Of a stretch of DNA of 64,000 nucleotides, positions 46,975 to 57,090 are shown piece by piece. The notes under the pieces were generated by a model. It saw only the letters and a list, made by a program, of their open reading frames with translations. It was not told the origin of the DNA and searched no databases. The position numbers and the translations under genes were made by a program. The stretch lies in assembly GCA_036873755.1 (NCBI GenBank), contig JAVTVY010039249.1:1-64000 (forward strand), in the 5' to 3' direction. Source of the DNA: Hanleya hanleyi (taxonomy: Eukaryota > Mollusca > Polyplacophora > Lepidopleurida > Hanleyidae). Within the stretch, counting starts at the first letter, position 1. Every line of letters starts with the position of its first letter.

Positions 46975-49300
46975 ATGTTGAGGGTGTAAGGAGGAGCATC
47001 GGTAATCTCTCATTACCGATACTGGTTTCAAAATATGCGTAGGATTCGATTGATCTTGCAGTTAACATTGAATATCATTTGACCTTATCAGTAGATGCAA
47101 ATATGACAATATTGACATCGTCTGTACGACGCCTGTCAAAATGATGGTTGTTTTCTACAGTTAACTTTTAGAACGAGGTGACAGTTCAGTTGGGATAATC
47201 AGTCGATGCGGTTTTGTATTCCTGACAGGCTGAGTGCTTATAAAGGATTTCTGAAGACCTAGAACGGTCACCCGAGAGAGGCCAGCGATGAAGGCAAATG
47301 TCACGGATGAGCTTCCTGTTGTTTTGTTGGAGAGAAGTAGACAGGCTAGGGTAACTTTACTGCCGTTTCCATCACCTCGTGTCAAGAGTTATAGATTAAA
47401 TGCCAAACACCCCAAAAGTCCAACGTCAGTTTTCAAATGTGATGAAGTTAATCATCATGATAGACTACAGAACGGATATTTTGTCTGCGTGATTTCGCAC
47501 CTGATCCATACGTTCGTATCTCGGTAAATTTTATTGATATAATACGTCAGTTTGATGCGGATGTACAAGCACAGCGCATCACTGCTTTATGATTATTATT
47601 CAGGGTGAGAATTGTTAACACTCCCGCTGTTCGCATGGTTAATTTTCACCCTCGTGATATGCGAGCGCGTCAGGTTAATACATCTGCGTTATACCAACAG
47701 CTGGGTTAATTAATAGTAGTCATGTAATGGATCAATGAACATTTGCGAGATATAATTTGAGAGAACAGGATCTTCATACCACATTAGACACGGTTCAAAA
47801 CAAAATTCTGCATACGTCTTCAGTATACCACTATCGCTTAAGTTTAGGATTTGAAAGTTACATTCCCTTTTAGTTGTCTCCGAATTTGTGATTCAATTAA
47901 ACGAAATTTACTTTCTTGAAAGCGAACCAGTAATTCCCTACCACTGTGTCTAATCACAATAGATCAATGATCACCCAGATTGTATGAAAAGACGGTGTCA
48001 ACCAGTCCCAAGTTGACTGTAACAAAGCCGAATGGGTATGCTCGATTTGTATTACTCTCAGGTTGAAGAAAATACTGAAATTAAACTGACAGTAAATATT
48101 TCCAGTGCTCGTTAATTAATCTGGGCATTTACAGATAATATTTCGGACTCAGACATCGGTTTTCAGCTACATGTACCATCACTTCAGCTAACTATTCACC
48201 AACCGTAGAACAATCTTCCCCTGTAGACCGATACATTCAGCCTGACAGGTTGAATCCTTACATCCTTTTTACTTTCCGGAAGGACAAAAAAGGAAATCCA
48301 CATATGTTTGCCATTCTAATAAGCTTATCATGTGATGCAGTCCTGGTAACATAATAACCCAAATGCAAACCTTTAAGAGGTATCAAATATTTTCTGTACC
48401 AGCAAACTGCCTAAAAATGCCCCATTAGCAGGGCATAATTGAGAACGAATAGCGATATTCTCTCCGTAGGATATTGCTACTATAATACTTCTTCATTCAA
48501 TTTGCACGTTGACTGGGAGAAAAAAAAGGTTTTAGGCAGGTTGGAGATTCATAAGTTTTCGTTGACTAGCAATAAATGAATGCAATTCGACGTAGGCCTG
48601 AATGCATGTATAAATGCCTAAAAAGTATAGTTTTTCACTAATTCTGTCATAATCGGCTACATAGTAATACCTGATAATTTGGAACATCTTGGCAGATGTT
48701 TATTCCGAATGCCGACACATAAAGGGGATCATTCAACCACTCGGTGGTCTCATACCTTGCTGAAAAAGCAAAAGGTGTGAAAGACGTTTACTGTTACCGT
48801 AAAAATCAAGAACGCAAAACGTACATACTGTCAAATTGGTTCCCGACTGTATATTCTTCGATAATGATCAATATGATTATCATGATTAACGCAACATGAC
48901 AAGGGTGATGAAAAAAGATGCTGACAAGAAGTCATATAACCCCGCAAGCAAATATACTATCTGCATATTTCTGAAAACATCACATTAACCCAACTGATCC
49001 CTGTGACGATTATTAGTATCTCAACCACGCTTGTATTGTTGATGTTCATGTTCATGTGGAAACCCTGAACGGCATGGCCACAGACTCACTAGCACCGGCT
49101 TGAGCGGTATTATATAAAAATATTGAAGACCGATGATGTAATAGCCCAATCAATTCATCCGATGGGAAATGATGAATTACGTGACCACTAGATAGCAGAG
49201 ACGACCTAAACGAGGGAGTATTAATAGAATGCAAGTTTTTATTCAGAACACATATCTGTGAGGCCCGACGCCGACTGAGCGCATCATTCTCCACCACGTT
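46975..49300 (+). repeat. segmental duplication B, second block
   Basis: Uninterrupted counterpart of 37140-37913, 38649-38822 and 42745-44110. One block at about 48147-48240 is absent from copy A (42997), and 48385-48530 also matches 24380-24540. It carries no transposon insertions that I can see and so gives the empty sites for copy A. Confidence 0.85.
47288..47527 (+). CDS. hypothetical frame, copy B of a duplicated pair
   Basis: A 79-codon frame starting MKANVTDELPVVLLERSRQA, with TTATAAAGG about 55 bp upstream of the ATG. It contains LPFPSPRVKSYRLNAKHPKS and then KCDEV. No signal peptide or known domain. Copy A (37477) has lost the first seven codons to a one-base insertion. It may be a first exon or a chance frame. 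Confidence 0.3.
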   Translation: MKANVTDELPVVLLERSRQARVTLLPFPSPRVKSYRLNAKHPKSPTSVFKCDEVNHHDRLQNGYFVCVISHLIHTFVSR

Positions 49301-50081
49301 TACTGGTCACAAAATTACAATCTATGATTTGTATAGAGAGCAATGTGTTCCATTCTCGTACAAGTGATATATGAGAATGTTTCGGGCGGGATATTTTAAA
49401 ACATTTCATAACCGAAATCTCTAGCGTTATCTCTCATTGGCAGCTTTCAACGAATAAAGAACTAGAAAGATGCCGCTTTAAAGCATCTTCTTTTGAAGTC
49501 CGAAGAGCTTGGTCAGATACATAAATACGTGCGTTATATGTTTGCCTAATGTGTTTTCATTTAGCGCGGGTTGTGATACACTTCTAGCGTCATCTGCCCC
49601 TTTAAGTTAACGGAAGTGACGTTCGGTAAAATAGTACAATTTCACTCCAATCTATCTAGAGGCAATAGAGGCTAGCCAGCTACCCTGGTATAGCTACCCT
49701 GGTTCCTTTGAAGCTGACATTTCAGACCCCAAAAAATCTTACGGACCATTTTATTAACTCCCAGTCTATTATATTGCAACATTATTATTTTTTCGAATAT
49801 GGCTACTCCGTCTCGCAAGCGTAAACGACAGTTAATACTTGTGTGTCCATACCAGATTATGGAATAAGGAACGTTTGAGGACTGAACAAAAATCAGTATC
49901 ACCGGTACGGTAGAATCATCCCGAACCACAAATTCTGCAGAAACACCGCACATCCCTCGTCTGAACAATGACACCACCGTTACAATGATAACAGACACTA
50001 TCACTCGAACGTACTGTAAATAAACTACGAGTGGAATGGAACACAAATCGCTACCTACAAAAAGAGACCACGGACCTTTCA
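49301..50081. other. no recognisable gene
   Basis: A minus-strand frame at 49672-50109 (145 codons) is the longest. Its last third overlaps AT-rich DNA and it has no motif that I know; hydrophobic segments near its middle (VSVIIVTVVSLF) may be chance. Confidence 0.35.
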
Positions 50082-50262
50082 AATTACAAGCGTCTGGTCC
50101 GTCATTCATAATTCAGCCGTCGTCCATTAAAGAATATCCTCGCCCATAATCCAAAAACCTTTTCCATATTCCATATAACAGCATTAGCACCAAATTTAAA
50201 AAGACAATCATAGTATACATAAACATAGGCCAGTTTCCTGTAAGAGAGAAGCGGCCAACTGC
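50082..50262 (-). pseudogene. 3' end of the 11.6-kb/62.3-kb reverse-transcriptase element
   Basis: 'attacaagcgtctggtccgt' to 'cctgtaagagagaag' closely matches 62347-62515, so only the last 180 bp of the element is here. It overlaps the start of minus-strand frame 50102-50341, which is therefore transposon 3' sequence. Confidence 0.8.
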
Positions 50263-50539
50263 TGTTCATACTGATATGGACAGAATTGCGGTGAAGGAGG
50301 CGGATGATGGAAATAGATTCAATATAAACACGGCATACCACTCAATGCAGGGACCTGGCATATGTTGCCAATCGAGGACTGGTGAGAATTTTAATATCAC
50401 AATTCCTCGTGACCAAGGTGTCTCAATAAACAAGGTTCCTCGTGTAGAGATAGTGAGTGGAGAACAAAATTGTACAAGAAAAACATGTTAACCTGGCAAC
50501 TCTTTTGATCCCGAACTATGAAATTAGCTGTACAAAAAA

Positions 50540-51850
50540 GGTAAACGCCAAAAACACTTCAAAGCTCCAACCGACCCTAGGCTTTCTAAGCATTTGACTG
50601 TCGAAGAATTCCTCGTGGCATTTGAGCGCTATAAAACAGTGATGTGCGAGGCCTTCCCTCAAAGAAGACAGGAATTGGACCACTACCAACAGGATATCGT
50701 TCCCGGATAAAGAAAATTCGGCATCGTGGCTTACGAATACCACAAAGCTTTCTCGGCCAAAGCCGCTTCTCTCCTCGAAGAACAAAATATCGACTTAAAT
50801 TAGGTCATACGCGACACGGATCTATATATCTCCATTTTCGCGGGCAATAAAGCAAAAGCTTGCTTCTTGTGCCATTCTATCAACCAGTTTGGTACTGCTT
50901 GTCCATTGGTTAATAACTGGAACATAAATTTCAAAGGCTCCAGTTCGCTCGAAGATGAATTGGATTATCGAGGAAGGCAACGAGTTAATTACCAAGGCGG
51001 TGAGATGTGCAACAATTTCAACGATTCAGGATGCACTCGTTACAATTGCAAATATTTGCACTAATGTTCAAAACGTTCAAAACTTATGTTCGAAAAGATT
51101 CTCACCCGGCCGCCAAGTGCAAGGGCACCGGCATTTCCGAAAATCGTCGTAGCGATAACTGGGTTTGGAATCAAAATGGAGGTAAACCAAGAATGGACAA
51201 TAAATGAAAATTGGGGGCCGTACAATTTGTGGCTTCTACTCCAGTGAATGTAGACGGGTTGGAATGTAAGTTGGATCAACATCCAGCAGAGAGTTTGTGA
51301 ACAAACTAATTTGGGGTTTGCGATATGCAGTTGACACCGGTATTCGCAACGTCCAACAGTTTCGCAACAGTTTGTAAAATTCGCCGTGATAACCGATCTG
51401 CAGTCAACCAGTCTGTTGTAATGGATAGACTACTGGCAGTCGAAAAGGAAAAAGGCTATATCATCGGCCACTTCGCGAAACCATCGTTCGATATATACAA
51501 AATTAACTCATTTTCAGTCGCAGAAGGCAAATACTCAAAAAGCAGACTAGTGGTTGATTTATCAGCTCCTCACAACGACGAGGACCATTCTAGCATAAAC
51601 AGCTCGATAGACAAAGAAGACTTTTAAATAATGTACAATACTACAACGCAGTAGAAAGAATTAACTAGGCCGGTCAAGGTGCCCTGATATGCAAAACAGA
51701 CATCACTGACGCTTTCAAACTACTACCTACCTATCCGACTATGGTATCAATACGGTGAGATCTGCTTTCGATATTCATATGCTTGCCATTTCGTACTTTA
51801 CTGTGTGCTCAATGGCGATTCCCAATGAAAGAAGGCTATTTAAAAAGAAA
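50540..51850 (+). pseudogene. wrecked DIRS-like retrotransposon: gag and start of RT
   Basis: Plus-strand translation in several frames gives a DIRS-type gag: LTVEEFLVAFERYKTVMCEA, then RRQELDHYQQDIV, KAFSAKAASLLEEQNI, DTDLYISIFAGNKAKAC and a CCCH-type NDSGCTRYNCKYLH. After more shifts comes the RT N terminus (51325-51627) with KGYIIGHFAKPSFD, GKYSKSRLVVDLSAPHN and SSINSSIDKEDF, then ALICKTDITDAFKLLP near 51681-51727. At least five shifts or stops are present. It belongs to the DIRS1-like branch and differs clearly from the Ngaro-like element at 30 kb. RT motif C, RNase H and recombinase are missing; the copy fades out at about 51850. Confidence 0.85.
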
Positions 51851-53089
51851 TTGTAGCGAATGAACCTATTGATGGTAAAGGTATCGCACAAATTTAATTC
51901 TCGGAAAGAACACCTTTCAGAAAAGATGTACGTTTGATGAGTTCATTCATTGTAAGTTGAATCGCGCTAAGACTAGTTATCCAAAATTTGTCGCTAACCG
52001 TCTTCCGCGCTACATATACTTTAGTGTGACCTATTAGCGTGTGGATCGTAATAGCGTGGGTTGGGGGTTTCTATTTTCCCTCCACAATAAACTATCATAC
52101 ACAATGAATTAAATTGTATACGACATTAAACACGGGTATTATCTTCATGATGTGCTATTTAATTTCTGCTTTGGCGAATAAATGAAGCGGACGACATCCG
52201 TATTTACATCATCATAAAACCTAACCATCGTTTCAAGTGCTTAGATTTCCAGGAAGCAAACGAAATATCTGCTAAACATAGTATTTTCGAATGAGTTAAT
52301 TTTCTATTTATCACAATTGGCGACATTTACTGCAAACATTTTCTCCAGAGCAATTTCCGACGGCAGGTGTACAGCACACCGCTTCGAGGGAGTACTTGTT
52401 TTATTCATTCACAGTGCAGCTGATTGACAAATGCATGAACAGAAATGCAATGATAGCAACAGATAGCGACTACTCATCAAATTTTGGGACGGTGGGATTT
52501 TACTGAGTTAGTGGATTTGTTTTCTGAAATAATGGAATCTGTTATTTAGAATATAACTTTTTTAATGGTGCAAAGATATTTATGAGAGTCCAACTTTAAA
52601 TATATACCAAAATTATCACCATTAATAGGCTATTAAAGCTTGTCAAAATTATTAAATGCAAATACCCACACTAATTGGTTAGACAAATCGGCTAAAATCC
52701 GATGTGAGGCCTGTGCGCTTCTGGGCATCCAAACTTGAAAAGTGTGGTTTGAAACAATGAACAAATGATGGAGAAATCATTCTAAAAGATTGTTCTTTAT
52801 TCAGTGGTAGTCTTTGTTCCAGTGATGATTTAGTTATCATAGAAGAGTAGTAAATGCAATAAACGTGGTCTCTAATTGGTCACTTTAGGCTAGCCAACTT
52901 TCCTACAGCGTATGCTCCGTTTCACAGGCTCAATCCACTTATAACCCTACCCCCAATAGAGGAAGATGACCAGTACAACGTATCTATGACGTACACACGG
53001 TTCAGTCTGAATCCGACCTCAGTTTTGCACTTGAGCGAATTACTTTATGTATGCTTTGCTCATATATCGGGGAAAATAACCTCCAGATA
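51851..53089. other. no recognisable gene
   Basis: AT-rich DNA between the DIRS-like remnant and the LINE tail. No open frame of note, no repeat recognised. Confidence 0.4.
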
Positions 53090-53170
53090 ATTATTAATAA
53101 TAATAACTTTATTTATTCTGGGTGGCTTAATTAGCCCCAAGGCTAGTCTTCCTTAAGGCCCAGAAATAAG
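53090..53170 (-). repeat. CR1/L2-like LINE 3' terminus
   Basis: 'ataataactttatt', 'ctgggtggctt', 'ggctagtct', 'aaggcccagaaa' match 37925-37990 in order. Only the last 80 bp of the family is present, ending in (ATT)n on the minus strand. Confidence 0.8.
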
Positions 53171-53261
53171 TTAGTAAAATAGTGTATGGATGAAAAACAG
53201 TTTATATATTGATTGTGATACGTCATTAACGATAATAGAAAAAAACGTAACAGAAAACATT

Positions 53262-53840
53262 TGTGAAGTCAAGGATTAACAATCAAATATTTATTTACAA
53301 TACTAAAATCATATACAAATTAAGTAAGGTCAATACAGCAAATAAATGTCAAATATAGTCTTACTGTTCAATGCTATACCGGTGTATATTTACAGTCCGT
53401 TTTGAGGTGCAAATCTCCATACAGTCCGTGCCGCACAAATCGCTGTTTCTATACTTTGACAGTCCAACACCGCTCAGCTGTTGTCCAGTTTCCAACAGTT
53501 CGATCACGTAGATAACACAGCGCCAAAAGTCAATTCACAGGAATATGCAATCCAGCAGTCCGTAATTTCAGACAAAGGTAAGACAGTATAATGCACCCAC
53601 AGAAAAGCCGTTTGAACGCTAGGCTATTTATACTCTACGTGGCATTCCAGTACATTCTACCAAATCAAGAAGCCTCTCGAATATGCATTACGTCATCATC
53701 TGGCCTAGATGCAATTTATAATAATCTTCTTGAAAGATCGAGGTGACTAACCCACACAACAGTACGTGAAACAAGCCCACGTAGCTCTATCATTCTAGAA
53801 ATATCCACAGTGTCTAACAATAAACTACAACACCATGACA
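53262..53840 (-). repeat. 3' LTR of Gmr1-like element
   Basis: On the minus strand it starts TGTCATGGTG and ends CTTCACA, i.e. TGT..ACA ends. It is preceded by a polypurine tract (AAGAGGGGGAG, 53841-53851). It contains a TATA box (gagtataaatag, about 53625) and AATAAA (about 53289). 579 bp. No second LTR is found at the other side of the element. Confidence 0.8.
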
Positions 53841-53984
53841 CTCCCCCTCTTAAAAAAAGAAAGTTTCAAACTTGGAACTTTCTTGACAATTCAAAACATT
53901 ATTACAAAAAAAAATCTATATTACAACAGCAAAAATGTTGACAAAAATATGTACATTATATGCGAGACAAACAATCAGCAATCA

Positions 53985-55290
53985 AATTGTCCTTGCCCTT
54001 AATATGTCTGATTTCAATATTGTATTCTTATAACGCCAAACTCCATCTCAACAATCTTTGGTTTTTGTTTTTCATCTTACATGTACTTATGAAAACAAGT
54101 GGATTGTGATCACTGAATACAGTAATTGGCAACGATGAAGAAGTAACATAAACATCAAAATGTTGTAAAGCCAATATCGTTGCCAAACATTCTTTCTCAA
54201 TTGTAGAATAATTTCTCTGTTTGTCAAATTTACGTGAAAAATAACATATTGGGTGATCTACACCATCTATGCCTTCTTGTAGCAAAACAGCACCAGCAGC
54301 AACATCGCAAGCATCTACAGCCAGTTTAAAAGGTGAATCAAAATCTGATGCTGAAAGAACTGGCGCGCTCTTGAGTATGGCTTTCAGGTTTTCAAAAGCT
54401 GATTCACATTCATCGGTCCAAACAAAAGTTACCCTCTTTCTCAAGAGTTGAGTTAAAGGCTCAGTAATATCTGAAAAATTTGGACAAAATTTCTTGTATT
54501 AACCAGCCATACCCAAGAAACGCATCAGTTGTCTCTTACATGTTGGTCTTGGACATAGCGTGATAGCACTAACCTTAGCAGCTACAGATTTTACCTGACC
54601 CTGACCTACAACATGACCCAAGAATATAACACGTGCATGTCCAAATTCACTTTTTCCAAGGTTGACTGTCAGCTTGGCGTCACTCAGCCGATTGAACAGT
54701 GCGCGAATTCTCTGTAGATGATCTTCCCATGTATCGCTGTAGACAATGACGTCATCAATGTAAGTCTCGCATCCTTCCAAACCAGATGTAACACGGTTGA
54801 CGAGACGCTGGAACGTGGCTGGAGAATTTTTCATTCCAAATGGCTTAACTTTGTACTGGAACAAACCCTCCGGAGTGACGAATGTTGATATCTCCTTCGC
54901 ACGATCTGTCAGTGGAACTTGCCAAAATCCTTTCAGAAGATCAAACTTTGACACGAACTTGGCACTTCCCCCTTTATCAATGCAATCGTCAATGCGTGGA
55001 ATAGGGAATGTGTCTGTTTTGGTCAATGTGTTCACCTTTCTGTAGTCAGTACACATCCTGTAACTGCCATCTGGCTTTGGAACGAGGATACAAGGTGAAC
55101 TCCAGTTACTATTACTTGGTTCAATGAAGTCATTGCCCAATAATTACTGAATCTCTTTTTTCAGGTAGTTTTGTTTAATGGGATTCAAACGATATGGGTG
55201 CTGCTTTACTGGATTAGAATCTCCGACATTGACGTCATGTGAAATTGTATCAGTCCGAGTGGGGATACCGGGAAACAAATGTTTCATTAT
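53985..55290 (-). pseudogene. reverse transcriptase-RNase H of Gmr1-like element
   Basis: Reads from about 55290 down to 53985. A linker (KQHPYRLNPIKQNYLKKEIQ) leads into the RT: SPCILVPKPDGSYRMC, KFDLLKGFWQVPL, PFGMKNSPATFQRL, YIDDVIVYS and FLGHVVG. RNase H follows with KLAVDACDVAAGAVL, STIEKECLA and VFSDHNPL, and a tail ending DCLSRI then a stop. In-frame TAA codons occur at about 55141, 54498 and 54028. The polypurine tract and LTR follow within 150 bp, so nothing else was encoded downstream. This is the Ty3/gypsy RT lineage. Catalytic YIDD and the RNase H Asp/Glu residues are intact. Confidence 0.9.
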
Positions 55291-55304
55291 TATCAGGGTC
55301 AGAA

Positions 55305-56640
55305 CTAACTACACTTTCTGTTAGTGCTATCTCTGTCTATATATAACTTTAACACATTTACATGACATAACTGTTTGTTTTTACGCCTGTCAGAAGTCTG
55401 AATTACATAATTAAGGTCACTTAATTTCTTTTCAATGACATAAGGACCATAATATCTACCCTTAAGTGGATTACCAGGAATAGGCAGAAAAGCCAGTACC
55501 TTCTCACGAGGATTGAAACTTCGTTTAAGGGCATGTTTATCATAGGTTATTTTCATACCTTTTTGTGCTGACTTTAAATTTGACATGACCAAATCACGTG
55601 CTTTAGTCAACCTGGTGCGAAAGTCTGACACATATTGTAAGAGACTACATGAGTCAAGATCACTCTCTAGGAACTTTTCCTTTCGCAGTTTAAGTGGTCC
55701 TCTAACTGTATGACCAAAGACTAATTCAAATGGACTGAAGCTTAAAGACTCTTGAACAGACTCTCTAACAGCAAACAATAACAAATGTATGCCTTCATCC
55801 CAGTCTTTCTCAGTGTCAAAACAATAAGTTCTAATCATGTTCTTCAATGTCTGGTGGAATCTTTCTAATGCGCCTTGGCTTTCTGGGTGGTATGCAGATG
55901 ATTTATACTGCTTTATTCCCAATTCATGCATGACTTGTTGAAAAATTCCTGGCATGAAATTAGATCCCTGATCAGACTGAACAGACTGGGGTAGGCCGAC
56001 AACTGTGAAAAACTTAACTAAGGCCTTAACAATAGTTTTTGCCTTAATATTCCGTAAAGGAATGACCTCAGGGAACCTGGTTGAAGCACACATGATTGTT
56101 AACATGTATTGATTGCCTGACCTTGTTTTTGGTAATGGACCAGCACAATCTATAATCACCCTACTAAAGGCTTCCCCGAATGCAGGGATTTGTTGTAGAG
56201 GGACCTTTGGTATGATTTGGTTTGGTTTTCCTACCATTTGACATGTGTGGCATGACCTAAAAAATTCCGTAACATCTTTCTTTAAATTTGGCCAATAGAA
56301 ATGATTTAGAATTTTGTAATATGTTTTGTTAACACCTAAATAACCTGAAAGAGGTGTTTCATGGGCTAGTCTGAGGATATCTGAACGATATGACTTTGGT
56401 ACCACAATCTGATACTTAACTGCCCACTTATCATCAGATGACACGTCTGGCGGTCGCCATTTGCGCATAGGAACACCATTCTTAGAAAAGTAACACACAG
56501 GCTTTTGAGTTACATCACACTCATCTACTGCCCTGTCAAACAACTTGGAAATGTCCTTGTCACTATGCTGTTATTCCAATTTGCTATCAAAATGTGGCTT
56601 ATCAGCCTCATCATATAAACATACAAAGGTGTCGGCCAAA
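55305..56640 (-). pseudogene. integrase of Gmr1-like element, placed before RT
   Basis: The main frame is 56543-55305, with similar coding upstream to about 56630 beyond an in-frame TAA at about 56571. The zinc-binding part has LAHETPLSGYLGVNKT and SCHTCQ; the second histidine of HHCC is a tyrosine here (GYLG). The DDE core is IIDCAGPLP, VQSDQGSNF and HPESQGALERFH. The C terminus (GRYYGPYVIEKKLSDLNYVI) is a gypsy-type GPY/F module. The frame then stops; RT coding resumes in another phase about 15 nt later. Upstream, protease and gag are missing and unrelated DNA starts at about 56650, so the copy is 5'-truncated. Integrase upstream of RT is the copia-like order described for Gmr1 elements. 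Confidence 0.9.
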
Positions 56641-56733
56641 CAAACGATGACGTCATCTTTAAAGCGCTAATGCAGCGAAATTTTTATTAAATAATTTGAT
56701 TCTCTATTCTTTCATGATTAATTTGCTATATCC

Positions 56734-57090
56734 ATGAGGACAATCAGACAAGGAGAAGTTCTTATTTCAAATGGAAAAGGGCGTGCAATTGTGCTCTTAA
56801 AAGTGCGACCGTTTTCATCGGCTTTGTTTACAAAATTGTATATGCATGACGTCATAAGGATGACCGATCGTCAGCTTGAGTCTTGGCTCAGCATGGCGGG
56901 CAGTGTTGGAGAGAAGCAAGCCCATCTTCGTGGCCATTTTACTGGTTTCTTCAATAAAAATTTTCAATTTAATGTTCATCGGGAAATTGAGTATGACAAG
57001 GGAAACTGTTTATTATTAGACATACGTGTGAATGAATATAACGAAGCCGCGACCGAGCGAAGCCTACCGTGTGCAACCAGGCTAAATTGA
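56734..57090 (+). CDS. hypothetical 118-residue frame
   Basis: Begins at an ATG just beyond the Gmr1-like copy's truncation point, opposite strand. Polar composition, one repeat of basic residues, no signal peptide, membrane segment or known motif. Two CRE-like TGACGTCAT motifs lie at 56649 and 56848, the second inside the frame. Not recognised; could be an exon or chance. Confidence 0.2.
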   Translation: MRTIRQGEVLISNGKGRAIVLLKVRPFSSALFTKLYMHDVIRMTDRQLESWLSMAGSVGEKQAHLRGHFTGFFNKNFQFNVHREIEYDKGNCLLLDIRVNEYNEAATERSLPCATRLN

